64,000 nt of DNA, taken from Janibacter sp. A1S7. GTDB lineage: Bacteria; Actinomycetota; Actinomycetes; Actinomycetales; Dermatophilaceae. Every line of letters begins with the position of its first letter. Position 1 is the first letter of the stretch. The stretch covers positions 2,542,001-2,606,000 of the forward strand of contig NZ_CP144913.1 of the NCBI RefSeq assembly GCF_037198315.1. Reading direction: 5' to 3'. The notes under the pieces were generated by a model. That model saw nothing but the letters and a program-made list of their open reading frames with translations. It was not told the DNA's origin and searched no databases. Of this stretch, positions 38,847-52,190 are shown one piece after another. The position numbers and the translations under genes are program-made.

Positions 38847-40655
38847 TCAGCCGACGAGCTCGGCGGCCTCCAGCCACTCCAGCTCGAGCATCTCCTTCTC
38901 CCGGGCCAGCTCCCCGAGCGTGGCGTTGAGATCGGCCAGCTTCTCGTGGTCGTGCACCGCGTCCGCCATCGCGTGCTGCAGCTTCTCCTCGCGCTCGCTG
39001 ATCTTGGTCAGCTGCTTCTCCACGCGCGCCATCGTCTTGCGGGCCTCGCGCTGTGCGGCGGGGTCGACCTCCGGCTCCGCCCGCGCGGGCGAAGGGGGCG
39101 GTGCTCCCCCCGTCCCCGTGGTCGCCACCGGCATCTGCGAGCGCAGCCGGAGGTACTGCTCGACTCCCCCGGGCAGATCGCGGATGCGGCCGTCGCCCAG
39201 CAGGGCCACCTGGCGGTCGGAGAGCCGCTCGAGGAGGTAGCGGTCGTGACTGACGACGAGCAGGGTGCCGGCCCATCCGTCGAGGACGTCCTCGAGCTGG
39301 GTCAGGGTCTCGATGTCGAGGTCGTTCGTCGGCTCGTCGAGGAGCAGGACGTTGGGCTCGTCCATGAGCAGCCGCAGGATCTGCAGTCGACGCCGCTCGC
39401 CACCGGAGAGCTCGCGGACCCGGGTCTGCTGGCGTCCGCCGGAGAAGCCGAGCCGTTTGGCCAGGTGGGAGGCACTGACCTCCTTGTTGCCGAGCATCGT
39501 CACCTTGCGCACGTCCTCGACCGCCTCGATGACGGTGCGGTCGATGAAGCGCTCGAGCTCGCCGACCTCCTGGGTGAGGTGCCCGATGCGCACGGTCAGG
39601 CCCTGCTTGCGCTTGCCGGAGGTCAGCGGGATCTCCCCGGAGAGGACGCGCAGGAGCGTGGACTTGCCCGCGCCGTTGACGCCGACGACCCCGATCCGCT
39701 CGCCGGGACCGAGGTGCCACGTGACCCGGGAGAGCAGCTCGCGCTGCCCGAGCTCGAGGGATGCGTCGAGGAGGTCGATGACGTCCTTGCCCAGCCGGGT
39801 CGTGGCGAAGCGGACGAGCTCGACCCCATCGCGCGGCGGCGGCTCGTCCTCGATGAGGGCGTTGGCCGCGTCGATGCGGAACTTCGGCTTGCTCGTGCGC
39901 GCGGGCGGACCGCGCCGCAGCCAGGCCAACTCCTTGCGCAGGAGGTTGTTGCGCCGCTCTGCGGTGACGCGGGCGATCCGCTCGCGCTCGGCCTTCGCGA
40001 GCACGTAGGCCGCGTAGCCGCCGTCGTACTGCTCGACCCGGCCCTCGACGACCTCCCAGGTGCGCTCGGCGACGGCGTCGAGGAACCACCGGTCGTGGGT
40101 GATGGTCGCCAGCGACCGGTCCGGCCGCGCCCACCGGTTGACCAGGTGGTCGGCCAGCCAGGCCACGCCCTCGACGTCGAGGTGGTTCGTCGGCTCGTCG
40201 AGCAGGAGGACCTCCGGATCGTCGACGAGGACCTTGGCCAGGGCGAGGCGGCGGCGCTCGCCACCGGACATCGGGCCGACGTGGGCGTCGAGCCCACCGA
40301 GGGCCGGCGCACCGAGACCACCGAGGAGACCGGTGACGACGTCACGGATGCGCGCGTCGCCGGCCCACTCGTGCTCGGCCCGGTCACCGAGGACGACCTG
40401 CGCGACCGTGGCCCGCGGATCGAGCGTGTCGGCCTGTGTGAGCATCCCGACCCGGACGTGCCCGCCGAAGGTCACCCGTCCGTCGTCGACCGCGTGCTCA
40501 CCGGCCAGGACCCTCAGCAGGGTGGACTTGCCGCCACCGTTGCGGCCGACGACGCCGACCCGGTCACCCTCGGCGAGGCCGAGCGAGACGTCGTCGAGGA
40601 TGTGTGCGGTGCCGAGCGTCAGGCGGGCGCGCTCGACGGAGATCAGGTTGGCCAT
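38847..40655 (-). CDS. ABC-F family ATPase (Uup-like)
   Basis: 602 residues, two ATPase domains without membrane parts: GRNGGGKSTLLR, MSGGERRRLALAKVL and LLLDEPTNHLDVEG in the first; GVNGAGKSTLLRVL, LSGGERRRLQILRLL and LLLDEPTNDLDIET in the second. Between them is the charged linker (KAERERIARVTAERRNNLLRKELAWL). A C-terminal coiled coil (RKTMARVEKQLTKISEREEKLQ) suggests the Uup group. ABC-F proteins act on ribosomes or DNA; resistance is possible but not shown. ATG 40655 overlaps the ispE stop (TGATG). Confidence 0.92.
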   Translation of the reverse strand: MANLISVERARLTLGTAHILDDVSLGLAEGDRVGVVGRNGGGKSTLLRVLAGEHAVDDGRVTFGGHVRVGMLTQADTLDPRATVAQVVLGDRAEHEWAGDARIRDVVTGLLGGLGAPALGGLDAHVGPMSGGERRRLALAKVLVDDPEVLLLDEPTNHLDVEGVAWLADHLVNRWARPDRSLATITHDRWFLDAVAERTWEVVEGRVEQYDGGYAAYVLAKAERERIARVTAERRNNLLRKELAWLRRGPPARTSKPKFRIDAANALIEDEPPPRDGVELVRFATTRLGKDVIDLLDASLELGQRELLSRVTWHLGPGERIGVVGVNGAGKSTLLRVLSGEIPLTSGKRKQGLTVRIGHLTQEVGELERFIDRTVIEAVEDVRKVTMLGNKEVSASHLAKRLGFSGGRQQTRVRELSGGERRRLQILRLLMDEPNVLLLDEPTNDLDIETLTQLEDVLDGWAGTLLVVSHDRYLLERLSDRQVALLGDGRIRDLPGGVEQYLRLRSQMPVATTGTGGAPPPSPARAEPEVDPAAQREARKTMARVEKQLTKISEREEKLQHAMADAVHDHEKLADLNATLGELAREKEMLELEWLEAAELVG

Positions 40656-41590
40656 CAGACTCGTGTCGTCGGGATGATGTGGGCGCCGGCCACCGGGCCG
40701 GTCGCGCGCAGGATGTCGCCGGCCACGCCGGACGCGGTCAACGAGACGGCGAGGTCGATCGCGCCCTCGGTCGACTCGGCGAGGACGGCGACGGTCGGGC
40801 CGGACCCGGAGACGATCGCGGCCAGCGCGCCGAAGCCCATCGCGGCCTCGATGACCTCACCGATGTCAGGACGCAGGCCGATCGCGTCCGGCTGCAGGTC
40901 GTTGTCGAGCACCGGCGCCAGCGCCATCGGGTCGCCGGCACGCAGGGCGCTCATCAGCGCGGCGCTGGGGGTCGGGTCCTCGATGGCCATGCCGGCCATC
41001 CGCTCGTCGAAGGCGCGGTACACGGCGGGAGTGGACAACCCCGCATCGACGGACGGGACGAAGACCCAGTGGTACGCCCCCTTCGCCAGCACGGCGGTGA
41101 CCACCTCGCCGCGGCCGGAGCCGACGGCAGTGCCACCGTGGAGCAGGAAGGGGACGTCACTGCCGATCTCCGCGGCGACCTCGTCGAGGTCGTCCTTGGA
41201 CAGTCCGGTCCCCCACAGGGCGTCGCACGCGAGCAGCGCCGCGGCAGCATCGGCCGACCCGCCGGCCATCCCGCCGGCGACGGGGATCTCCTTGCGGATC
41301 GACAGGTGCACGGGGTCCTGGCCGCCGGTGCGCTCCGCGAGCATCCGGGCGGCCGTGAGCGCGAGGTTGCCCTCGCCGGTCGGCACGCGGTCGGCGTCGC
41401 GCCCGGAGACCGAGCAACCCCACTCGTTGTCGTACGCGGCGGTGACCTCGTCGTGGATCCCCACGGCCTGGTAGACGGTCGCCAGCGAGTGGTAGCCGTC
41501 CTCGCCGCGTGGCCCGACGAAGAGCTCGAGGTTGATCTTCGCCGGAACGCGCACGGTCACGCCCATGGGCGAATCGAGCGGAGAGGTCAT
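40655..41590 (-). CDS. ispE: 4-diphosphocytidyl-2-C-methyl-D-erythritol kinase
   Basis: 311 residues. GHMP kinase of the non-mevalonate isoprenoid pathway. [31 protein letters not shown] is the family start, [19 protein letters not shown] the ATP loop, and [13 protein letters not shown] the third motif. ATG 41590 overlaps the rsmA stop as ATGA. rsmA-ispE linkage is general in actinobacteria. Confidence 0.95.
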   Translation of the reverse strand: MTSPLDSPMGVTVRVPAKINLELFVGPRGEDGYHSLATVYQAVGIHDEVTAAYDNEWGCSVSGRDADRVPTGEGNLALTAARMLAERTGGQDPVHLSIRKEIPVAGGMAGGSADAAAALLACDALWGTGLSKDDLDEVAAEIGSDVPFLLHGGTAVGSGRGEVVTAVLAKGAYHWVFVPSVDAGLSTPAVYRAFDERMAGMAIEDPTPSAALMSALRAGDPMALAPVLDNDLQPDAIGLRPDIGEVIEAAMGFGALAAIVSGSGPTVAVLAESTEGAIDLAVSLTASGVAGDILRATGPVAGAHIIPTTRV

Positions 41591-42477
41591 GTCGTCACCC
41601 TAGCCATGAGCTCGGCGGCGATCCGGGCGAACCCGGCGACGTCGACCTGCTCACCGCGGGTGCGCGGGTCGAACCCGGCGGCCACGAGAGCGTCCTCGGC
41701 GGCCTCGCCGGAGCCGGCGAGGCCGCGCAGGGCCGCCCGCAGCGTCTTGCGCCGCTGGGCGAAGGCGGCGTCGATCACCGCGAAGACCTGCTCACGGGTG
41801 GCGCTCGTCTCCGGTGGCGCGTGCCGCACCAGCTCGACGAGACCGGAGTCGACATTGGGTACCGGCCAGAAGACGCTGCGCGGGACCTTGCCGGCCAGCC
41901 GCACCCGAGCCCACCACTCGGCCTTGACACTCGGCACCCCGTAGACCTTGCTCCCGGGGGTGGCGGCGAGTCGCTCGGCCACCTCGAGCTGGACCATCAC
42001 CAGCACGCGCTCGATCGACGGGAAGACCTCGAGGAAGCGCAGCACGACCGGCACCGAGACGTTGTAGGGCAGGTTGGCCACGAGCGCCGTCGGTGGCGGT
42101 CCCGGCAGGTCGTTCACGCGCATCGCATCCGCGTGGACGACGTCGAGGCGGTCCGCGACGTCCGGCGCGAACTGCTCGACCGTGCCCGGCAGTGCCTCGG
42201 CGAGCACCGGATCGACCTCGACGGCGGTGACGCGTCCCGCGGTCCCGACGAGCGCCAGCGTCAGCGAGCCCAGCCCGGGGCCGATCTCGACGACGTGGTC
42301 CTGCTCGGTCACCCGACCGGCGCGCACGATGCGGCGCACGGTGTTGGCGTCGACGACGAAGTTCTGACCCCACTGCTTCGTCGGGCGCACCCCGAGCCGG
42401 TCGGCGAGCTCACGCACGGCACCCGCCCCGAGCAGGCCGTGGGCTCCCCCTTCGCCCGGGGTGGTGGGATCGGTCAT
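41587..42477 (-). CDS. rsmA: 16S rRNA dimethyladenosine transferase
   Basis: 296 residues. Dimethylates A1518/A1519 of 16S r[38 protein letters not shown] (SAM), VVHADAMRV and the catalytic [14 protein letters not shown] are seen; [16 protein letters not shown] is the C-terminal signature. ATG 42477 lacks a clear ribosome site. A strong hairpin (42520-42563) separates it from rpfB upstream, so it may have its own start of transcription within or after the hairpin. Confidence 0.95.
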   Translation of the reverse strand: MTDPTTPGEGGAHGLLGAGAVRELADRLGVRPTKQWGQNFVVDANTVRRIVRAGRVTEQDHVVEIGPGLGSLTLALVGTAGRVTAVEVDPVLAEALPGTVEQFAPDVADRLDVVHADAMRVNDLPGPPPTALVANLPYNVSVPVVLRFLEVFPSIERVLVMVQLEVAERLAATPGSKVYGVPSVKAEWWARVRLAGKVPRSVFWPVPNVDSGLVELVRHAPPETSATREQVFAVIDAAFAQRRKTLRAALRGLAGSGEAAEDALVAAGFDPRTRGEQVDVAGFARIAAELMARVTT

Positions 42478-42519
42478 GGGAGGGACTCTATTGGTGCCGG
42501 ACGAGGTGCGTGCACGCGA

Positions 42520-42563
42520 CACCGGACCCCCGGACCACATCATGTGGGTCCGGGGGTCCGGTG
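42520..42563 (-). terminator. Strong hairpin between rpfB and rsmA
   Basis: CACCGGACCCCCGGACC (42520-42536) pairs with the matching GC-rich arm 42546-42563 (one bulge) around the loop ACATCATGT. It begins 25 bases after the rpfB stop on the minus strand. Confidence 0.75.
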
Positions 42564-42587
42564 GTGGCGAAGGGAGTGGCCGACCGC

Positions 42588-43949
<1,362 letters not shown>

Positions 43950-43974
43950 TTTTTGATAACGGAAGCGACGGACA

Positions 43975-44850
43975 TCACCATGGTCCGTACACTCGCGCGG
44001 CGTTGTCCGAGACCGCCGCGCACATGGTCGCCACGTCCACTCCCCGGGCGCGCGCCATGCCACGGACGGTGTGCGGCAACAGGTATGGCGCATTCGCGTT
44101 GCCTCGCTCCGGGGACGGGGTGAGGTAGGGCGCGTCGGTCTCGGCGAGCATCTGGTCCAGCGGGGTGATCGCCAGGGCCTCGCGCACCTCATGGGCACTC
44201 TTGAAGGTCACCGTGCCGGCAAAGGAGAGCAGGTAACCCCGCTCGATGCACTCGCGCGCCATCGCGACGTCACCGCTGAAGCAGTGCAGGACGGTCACCT
44301 CGGGGGCGCCCTCCTGCGCGAGGACGCGCAGGACGTCGTCGTGGCTGTCCCGGTCGTGGATCTGCAGCGGCTTGCCCGTGCGCTTCGCCAGGTCGATGTG
44401 CCAGCGGAAGGACTCCTCCTGCACCGCGTGCCCCTCCGGCCCGGTACGGAAGTGGTCCAGGCCGCTCTCGCCGATCGCACGGATGCGTGGGTGGTCGGCC
44501 AGACGCTCGATCTCGTCCCACGCGGCCTGCAGCCGACCGGCACCGGCGAGTGCGGGGACCTCGTTGGGGTGCAGGGCGACCGCGCCGAGCATGCTCGGGT
44601 GTCGATCGACCTGGTCGACGGTGAAGCGGGCGCTGACGAGATCGCAACCGACCTGGACGACCCGATCGACACCGACGCTCGCGGCCTCGGCGAGGGCCGC
44701 TGCCACGTCCCGGGTCGTGCGCTCGTCCGGACCGTCGGGGGCGATGGCGTCCGGCACGTCCCGGCGCCGGATGTCCAGGTGGGTGTGGTTGTCGACCACG
44801 GCGATGGGAAGGGGGTCGGGTCGCGCCGGCACGACGCCTCGCCCACCCAT
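43975..44850 (-). CDS. tatD: TatD family metal-dependent DNase
   Basis: 291 residues. DNHTHLDIRR gives the first two His, AIGESGLDHF the Glu, QIHDRDSHDDVL and VLHCFSGD further ligands, and LAETDAPYLTPSPERGNANAP the family end. TatD enzymes are 3'-exonucleases that help repair and quality control. ATG 44850 overlaps the metG stop (TGATG), so it is co-translated with metG. metG-tatD-rpfB-rsmA-ispE is the actinobacterial order. Confidence 0.93.
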   Translation of the reverse strand: MGGRGVVPARPDPLPIAVVDNHTHLDIRRRDVPDAIAPDGPDERTTRDVAAALAEAASVGVDRVVQVGCDLVSARFTVDQVDRHPSMLGAVALHPNEVPALAGAGRLQAAWDEIERLADHPRIRAIGESGLDHFRTGPEGHAVQEESFRWHIDLAKRTGKPLQIHDRDSHDDVLRVLAQEGAPEVTVLHCFSGDVAMARECIERGYLLSFAGTVTFKSAHEVREALAITPLDQMLAETDAPYLTPSPERGNANAPYLLPHTVRGMARARGVDVATMCAAVSDNAARVYGPW

Positions 44851-46649
44851 CAGGCGTCTTCCGACAGGGCCGCGCGCTCGGTCCCGACGACGACCTCGGC
44901 GTCGAGCTTGGTGAAGACCGGCTTCGGCTTGGCGATGGTCCTGCCGATGGTCACCGGCGTGCTCTCCCAGGCGGGGAAACCGGAGTAGTCACCGGTGATG
45001 ATCTCGTACCCGGGGCCACCGTCGAGGTCCTCGACGGCGTCGACCCGCGGCATCGGCACCAGCTCGCCGGCACCACCGAGCACCGCGTCGACCCGGTTGG
45101 CCGCGTGCGGGAGGAAGGGAGCGAGCAGCAGGTTGCAGTCGCTGACGCACTGGAGCAGCGTGTGCAGCACCGTCGCGAGCCGCTCGCGCTGGTCATCGCC
45201 CTTCAGCCGGAAGGGCTCGGTGGCGGTGACGTACTTGTTGACATCGCCGACGACGCGCATCGTCTCGGCCAGGGCCGCCTTCTGGCGGTGCCGACCGAGC
45301 AGGCCACCGACCTCGTCGAAGGCACCCCGCACCCGCGCGAGGACGGCCTCGTCGACGTCCTCGAGCGCCCCCGGCTGCGGGACCTCGCCGAAGTTCTTGG
45401 CGACCATCGACGCCGTGCGGTTGACGAGGTTGCCCCACCCGCCGACGAGCTCGGCGTTGTTGCGCTGGACGAAGTCCGGCCAGGTGAAGTCGGCGTCGTG
45501 GCTCTCCGGGCCGGCCGCGCAGATGTAGTAGCGCAGCGCGTCGGGCCCGTAGTCCTCGAGCACGTGCCGGACGTGGATCACGTGCCCGCGGCTGGAGGAG
45601 AAGGCCCGGCTCTCCATCGTGAGGAACTCGCTCGAGACGACTTCGGTCGGCAGGTTCAGCTCCCCGTACTCACCGGGGGTTCCCCCCTTCGCCCCCTTGC
45701 CGGCGTAGGCGAGCAGCTCCGCCGGCCAGATCTGGGAGTGGAAGGTGATGTTGTCCTTGCCCATGAAGTAGTAGGACAGGGCCTGCGGGTCGTTCCACCA
45801 CTGGCGCCACAGGTCGGGGTCGCCCTGGCGACGGGCCCACTCGATGGACGCCGAGAGGTAGCCGATGACCGCGTCGAACCACACGTAGAAGCGCTTGGTC
45901 GGGTACTTCTCCCCGAGCTCACCCGGCAGCGGGATGCCCCAGTCGATGTCACGGGTCATCGCCCGCGGACGGATGTCGTCGAGGATGTTCATGCTGAAGC
46001 GGATGACGTTGGGCCGCCACGTCCCGGTCGCCTCACGACCCTCGAGGTACTCACGCAGGGCATCGGCCAGCGACGGCAGGTCGAGGAAGAAGTGCTCGGT
46101 CTCGCCGAACTGCGGGGTCGAGCCGTCGATCTTGCTGCGCGGATCCTTCAGGTCGCTCGGCTCGAGCTGGTTGCCGCAGTTGTCGCACTGGTCGCCACGG
46201 GCCTCGTCGTACCCGCAGATCGGGCAGGTGCCCTCGATGTAGCGGTCGGGCAGCGTGCGGCCGGTGCGCGGGTCGATCGCCACCGCCTGCGTCTGCTCGA
46301 TGAAGTAGCCGTTGGCCCGGCACTGCTCGAACATGTGCTGCGCCACCCGGTAGTGGTTGCGTGCCGTCGTGCGCGTGTAGAGGTCGTAGGAGCAGCCCAG
46401 GTCGGCGAGCTCGTGGGTGATCGTCGAGTGGTGGACGTCGACGAGCTCGCGTGCGGTGGTCCCCTGCTTGTCGGCGAGGACGAGGATCGGCGTGCCGTGC
46501 TCGTCCGAGCCGCTGACCATGAGGACGTCGTTGCCCGCCATGCGCATGTACCGGCTGAAGACGTCCGAGGGCACCCCGAAGCCGGCGACGTGACCGAGGT
46601 GGCGGGGACCGTTCGCGTACGGCCAGGCGACGCAGGAGAGAACCTTCAT
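44850..46649 (-). CDS. metG: Methionyl-tRNA synthetase
   Basis: 599 residues. HIGH motif as HLGH (residues 17-20). A CxxC pair knuckle is seen at C142/C145 and C155/C158. The KMSKS region is RAFSSSRG (348-355): actinobacterial enzymes have a KFS(S/T)SR form, and here the first Lys is Ala. [24 protein letters not shown] begins the anticodon domain. No C-terminal tRNA-binding domain. Other aminoacylation features are intact, so activity is expected. Confidence 0.95.
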   Translation of the reverse strand: MKVLSCVAWPYANGPRHLGHVAGFGVPSDVFSRYMRMAGNDVLMVSGSDEHGTPILVLADKQGTTARELVDVHHSTITHELADLGCSYDLYTRTTARNHYRVAQHMFEQCRANGYFIEQTQAVAIDPRTGRTLPDRYIEGTCPICGYDEARGDQCDNCGNQLEPSDLKDPRSKIDGSTPQFGETEHFFLDLPSLADALREYLEGREATGTWRPNVIRFSMNILDDIRPRAMTRDIDWGIPLPGELGEKYPTKRFYVWFDAVIGYLSASIEWARRQGDPDLWRQWWNDPQALSYYFMGKDNITFHSQIWPAELLAYAGKGAKGGTPGEYGELNLPTEVVSSEFLTMESRAFSSSRGHVIHVRHVLEDYGPDALRYYICAAGPESHDADFTWPDFVQRNNAELVGGWGNLVNRTASMVAKNFGEVPQPGALEDVDEAVLARVRGAFDEVGGLLGRHRQKAALAETMRVVGDVNKYVTATEPFRLKGDDQRERLATVLHTLLQCVSDCNLLLAPFLPHAANRVDAVLGGAGELVPMPRVDAVEDLDGGPGYEIITGDYSGFPAWESTPVTIGRTIAKPKPVFTKLDAEVVVGTERAALSEDA

Positions 46650-46740
46650 GGTTGCTCATCCTAGGTTCCCGCCGTTGCGCCCTCGCCCAGCCGGGCCACG
46701 ACGACGGGCGAAGGGGGTGGGTCACCCCGGCGGGAGTCGA

Positions 46741-47340
46741 TCAGTCCTGCGGGATGAAGGCGGTGATGATGCGGTGGCCGATGTCGCGCACGAAGGCCTC
46801 GCGCTCGGGCTCCGGACGCAGGAGCGCCGCGCTGAGCACACCCTCCATCGCGGCGATGATCGCCTGCGCGGAGGTCTGGACGTCGTCGACCTCGGCGAGG
46901 GCGAGGATCTGCCCGACGATGCCCTCGATGCGCTCGCGGGCCGGCTCCATCGCCGCCGCGATCTCGGGCTCGCGGGCCACCTCCTGGGCCAGCTCGGCCT
47001 TGGCGATCAACGCATCCGGCTCGCGCAACCAGCCGGCAAAGAGGTCCAGGGCGCTCTGGATGAGTGCCTCATCGGTCTCGCCCGCCTGCTGCCGGCCGGC
47101 CAGGACCTCGACGTTGTCGATGAGACCGGCGGCGATGAACTCCGTCAGGGCGGTCACGAGGGCCATGCGGGTGCGCAGGTAGCCGGAGGTGCTCCCCTGG
47201 GGCAGTCCCGCCTCGGCGTCCACGGCGCGATGGGTCAGCCCACGCATGCCTCGCGCGGCCACGACCCGCGTCGCGGCCTCGAGGATCAGCTGCATCCTCG
47301 GGGACAGGCCCGAGGTCTCCTTGACGCCCATTGCGGTCAC
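46741..47340 (-). CDS. TetR family regulator of the divergent small membrane protein
   Basis: 199 residues from GTG 47340 (ATG 47331 is equally possible; no ribosome site decides). HTH: LILEAATRVVAARGMRGLTHRAVDAEAGLPQGSTSGYLRTRMALVTAL, seen as blocks GLTHRAVDAEAGLPQG and YLRTRMAL. The C-terminal half is helical and acidic. The gene is divergent from a 61-residue membrane protein gene, whose promoter contains a TCTAC-AGGC-GTAGA palindrome, the likely site of this repressor. Confidence 0.86.
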   Translation of the reverse strand: MTAMGVKETSGLSPRMQLILEAATRVVAARGMRGLTHRAVDAEAGLPQGSTSGYLRTRMALVTALTEFIAAGLIDNVEVLAGRQQAGETDEALIQSALDLFAGWLREPDALIAKAELAQEVAREPEIAAAMEPARERIEGIVGQILALAEVDDVQTSAQAIIAAMEGVLSAALLRPEPEREAFVRDIGHRIITAFIPQD

Positions 47341-47389
47341 GGTACCCGGCGCACCGCGGCGCCGGCCCGGGTGTGCGACGTGGCACGAC

Positions 47390-47443
47390 TTGACGCCGAC
47401 CTTCTACAGGCGTAGATTCACCAACGTCTTCAACAGATGTAGA
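47390..47443 (+). promoter_or_regulatory. Promoter with palindromic operator for the 61-aa membrane protein
   Basis: TTGACG (47390-47395) and TAGATT (47413-47418) are 17 bases apart. The palindrome TCTAC-AGGC-GTAGA (47403-47416) sits in the spacer and -10, and a further TGTAGA (47438-47443) lies downstream. Binding here would block transcription. Confidence 0.7.
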
Positions 47444-47454
47444 AAGGTCTGATC

Positions 47455-47640
47455 ATGAGCATCTCCTCCGTCACCACGTTCCTCACCGCTTCACTGATCC
47501 TGGCGGGGATCGCGCTGGCCTTCCTCGTCCTGTCCGTCGCGGTCGTCGCCGTGCCGTACTTCGTCGCCAACCACCGCACCCGGGTCGCACGCCGCGAGCC
47601 CCTCATCGGGTACTACCGGCGCCAGATCATCCTGGGCTGA
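47455..47640 (+). CDS. Small membrane protein
   Basis: 61 residues: one long hydrophobic segment (about 7-38, TASLILAGIALAFLVLSVAVVAVPYFVA) and a basic tail (NHRTRVARREPLIGYYRRQ). ATG 47455 follows AGAAAGG. It has its own promoter with a TetR-type operator. No known family recognised. The tail ending in YYRRQIILG may face the cytoplasm. Expression appears controlled by the divergent TetR protein. Confidence 0.75.
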   Translation: MSISSVTTFLTASLILAGIALAFLVLSVAVVAVPYFVANHRTRVARREPLIGYYRRQIILG

Positions 47641-47717
47641 CCACGGTTGGGACCGCCCCCCTTCGCCCCCGCACGGTGTGGCGAGGCTGCACGCAACCGG
47701 GTCCCTAGAGTGGGGAC

Positions 47718-48515
47718 ATGCCAGCAGCCAGTGCGCCCGTGGAGCGCGTCGGACCCCCGGAGCGCCTCGCCCCACGCACGGCGCTGACCGAGTCCGTACT
47801 CGTCCTCGGGGTCTCCCTCGGCGCCTCGGCCATCTGGTCGGTGCTGTCGCTCGTTCGCAAGTTCACCGCAGGCGAGTCCCTCTCCACCCAGGTGACCGCG
47901 ATGAACCAGTCCGTCACACCTGACCGGCCCTGGCTCGATCTGACCCACCAGCTGGTCGGCATCGGTCTTGCGCTGGTCCCGGTCGTGCTGGCCCTGCACC
48001 TGCTGGCCCGCCAGCACCCCCACCCGCTCCGGCTCATCGGGCTCGACCGTCGGGCTCCCTTGCGCGACCTCGGCCAGGGCCTCGGTCTCGCCGCCGTGAT
48101 CGGCATCCCCGGGCTGGGCCTCTACCTCGCCGCCCGCGCCCTGGACCTGAACACCACGGTGGCCGCCGCCGATCTGGGCACCGTCTGGTGGACCGTCCCC
48201 GTCCTGGTCCTCGCTGCCGGCAAGAACGCCGTGCTCGAGGAAGTCATCATGCTCGGCTACCTCTTCACCCGGTGGCGTGAGGCCGGCTGGTCGCCCCTGG
48301 CCATCGTCGTCGTCAGCGCCCTCGTCCGCGGCAGCTACCACCTCTACCAGGGTCTGGGTGGCTTCGTCGGGAACGTCGCGATGGGCCTGCTCCTCGGCGC
48401 GGTCTACCTCAGGATCCGGCGCACCGCGCCCATGATCATCGCCCACTGGGTCATCGACATCGTCGCCTTCGTCGGCTATGCGCTACTCGTCAGCCGAGTG
48501 GGTTGGCTCGGCTGA
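47718..48515 (+). CDS. CPBP-family intramembrane metalloprotease
   Basis: 265 residues with about eight membrane helices. Motif 1 is NAVLEEVIMLGYLFTRW (EExxxR-like region, with Leu-Gly-Tyr where Arg is usual), motif 2 ALVRGSYHLYQGLGGF, and motif 3 AHWVIDIVAF. Glu and His ligands of the CAAX protease/bacteriocin-processing family are therefore present. Substrate unknown. A strong terminator follows at 48547-48580. Confidence 0.86.
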   Translation: MPAASAPVERVGPPERLAPRTALTESVLVLGVSLGASAIWSVLSLVRKFTAGESLSTQVTAMNQSVTPDRPWLDLTHQLVGIGLALVPVVLALHLLARQHPHPLRLIGLDRRAPLRDLGQGLGLAAVIGIPGLGLYLAARALDLNTTVAAADLGTVWWTVPVLVLAAGKNAVLEEVIMLGYLFTRWREAGWSPLAIVVVSALVRGSYHLYQGLGGFVGNVAMGLLLGAVYLRIRRTAPMIIAHWVIDIVAFVGYALLVSRVGWLG

Positions 48516-48546
48516 GCCCCGCGCCGGGACGCGGCCCGGACGAGCG

Positions 48547-48580
48547 AAGGGCCCGCGCCGAGGAATCGGTGCGGGCCCTT
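48547..48580. terminator. Bidirectional terminator between CPBP and sdhB
   Basis: AAGGGCCCGC (48547-48556) and GCGGGCCCTT (48571-48580) pair perfectly, with inner CCGA/TCGG and a GGAA tetraloop. It lies between convergent genes and can serve both. Confidence 0.85.
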
Positions 48581-48590
48581 GCTGGTGCGC

Positions 48591-49334
48591 TCAGCGGTTG
48601 CTTCCGGCCGCGTTGCGCAAGTCGGCGTTGAGCTGGCTGATGACGTCCAGCGGGATCCCCTTCGGGCAGGCGTGGCTGCACTCGCCGATGTTGGTGCAGC
48701 CGCCGAAACCCTCTTCGTCGTGCTGGTCGACCATCGAGACCACACGCGCAGAACGCTCGGCCTGACCCTGCGGGAGCTCACCGAGGTGGGTGATCTTCGC
48801 GCCGAGGAAGAGCATGCCCGAGGCATTCGGGCACGCAGCCACGCACGCACCGCAGCCGATGCACTCGGCTGCCATGAAGGCGCGGTCGGCGTTCTGCTTC
48901 GGCACCGGGGTCGCATGGGCATCCGGGGCGGCACCGGTGTTGACCGAGATGTAGCCGCCGGACTCGATGATCCGGTCGAAGGAACCGCGGTCGACCACGA
49001 GGTCCTTGATGATCGGGAAGGCACTGGCCCGCCAGGGCTCGACGGTGATCACCTCGCCGTCGGTGAACGTGCGCATGTGCAGCTGGCACGTCGTCGTGCG
49101 CTCTGGGCCGTGCGCCTCACCGGAGATCATCAGGCCGCACATGCCGCAGATGCCCTCACGACAGTCGCTGTCGAAGGCGATCGGGTCCTCGCCCTCCGTC
49201 ACGAGCCGCTCGTTGAGGACGTCGAGCATCTCCAAAAAGGACATGTCCGGGGAGACGTCGGTCATCTCGTAGGTCACGAGGTCACCCTTCGTGGCGGGTC
49301 CCTCCTGACGCCAGACCTTCAGGGTCAGATTCAT
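48591..49334 (-). CDS. sdhB: Succinate dehydrogenase iron-sulfur subunit
   Basis: 247 residues. The 2Fe-2S cluster Cys are C58, C63, C66 and C83 ([10 protein letters not shown]); 4Fe-4S Cys C158, C161, C164 and C168 ([12 protein letters not shown]); 3Fe-4S Cys C213, C219 and C223. Electrons pass from SdhA flavin to the quinone site. ATG 49334 is five bases after the sdhA stop, with GAGTGGA upstream. Last gene of sdhCAB. Confidence 0.95.
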   Translation of the reverse strand: MNLTLKVWRQEGPATKGDLVTYEMTDVSPDMSFLEMLDVLNERLVTEGEDPIAFDSDCREGICGMCGLMISGEAHGPERTTTCQLHMRTFTDGEVITVEPWRASAFPIIKDLVVDRGSFDRIIESGGYISVNTGAAPDAHATPVPKQNADRAFMAAECIGCGACVAACPNASGMLFLGAKITHLGELPQGQAERSARVVSMVDQHDEEGFGGCTNIGECSHACPKGIPLDVISQLNADLRNAAGSNR

Positions 49335-49339
49335 TCCAC

Positions 49340-51319
<1,980 letters not shown>

Positions 51320-51338
51320 GTGTGTCAGTGCTCCAGAA

Positions 51339-52055
51339 TCAGGCGATGAGGTTGAAGAGGATCGCGAACGGCGGGATGAGGAAGCCGACGACGATGACGA
51401 TCCCCAGGATCGCCCCGAGTGACTTCGCTCGCCTGCGCGCGACCGCGGTGGTCGTCAGGCCCATCGTCTGGGCCGCGCTCCAGATCCCGTGATACAGGTG
51501 CATGCCCAGGGCGATCATCGCCAGCGCGTAGATGAGAACCATCCACCACAGCTCGAAGCTCGCCTGGACCATGACGAAGGGGGACTCCTCCACCGCCTGC
51601 GCGCTCACCGAGCTGTTGATGGCCGGCTTGACGAGCGTGAAGTGGATCAGGTGCCAGATGACGAAGACCAGGATGGCCAGCCCACCCCACCGCATGGTGC
51701 GTGACGCGAGCGTGGATCCGAGGTTCTTCTTCACGGCGTACTTCTGCGGGCGTGCCGAACCGGCCCTGGCCCACAACGTCATCCCGGCGTACACGTGCGC
51801 GATGATCGAGAGGATCAGCACGACCCGCACGGTCCACAGCATGCCGCCGTACGGGAGCATCGGCTCACCGAACGTGCGCAGATGGTGCGCATAGGTGTCG
51901 AACGTCTCCTGGCCACCCAGTGCCATGAGGTTGCCGTACATGTGCAGGAGCACATACAGGAGGAAGATGACGCCGGAGCCCGCCATGAGGAATTTCAACC
52001 CGATGGAGGACGACGCCACTCCCTTCTTCTTCGCAGGGAGAGTCGTAGTAGCCAC
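51339..52055 (-). CDS. sdhC: Succinate dehydrogenase cytochrome b558 subunit
   Basis: 238 residues with five membrane helices. One subunit replaces SdhC plus SdhD, as in Bacillus/Wolinella-type enzymes; several His in the helices (LHMYGNL, IAHVYAG, WHLIHF, MHLYHG) can bind two haems. GTG 52055 is the chosen start because [12 protein letters not shown] precedes the first helix. A divergent promoter region (52056-52190) is shared with the spermidine-synthase-like gene. Confidence 0.92.
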   Translation of the reverse strand: MATTTLPAKKKGVASSSIGLKFLMAGSGVIFLLYVLLHMYGNLMALGGQETFDTYAHHLRTFGEPMLPYGGMLWTVRVVLILSIIAHVYAGMTLWARAGSARPQKYAVKKNLGSTLASRTMRWGGLAILVFVIWHLIHFTLVKPAINSSVSAQAVEESPFVMVQASFELWWMVLIYALAMIALGMHLYHGIWSAAQTMGLTTTAVARRRAKSLGAILGIVIVVGFLIPPFAILFNLIA

Positions 52056-52190
52056 GGGCTCAAGGTACCCCCTCGTGACCGGGAGCACTGTGGCGGCCCG
52101 GCCGTTCGGAATGTGACTTTTACCCGGTTACCGTGACGTAATAGGCAACGCAGATGTCGCAAAAATACCCTCGCCGACCGGAAGCAGGTC

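Noticed and set aside
46684-46714. Terminator between the TetR gene and metG
   Set aside because: A hairpin of CCCTCGCCC with GGGCGAAGGG is possible but has a bulge and no clear position effect; too weak to list.
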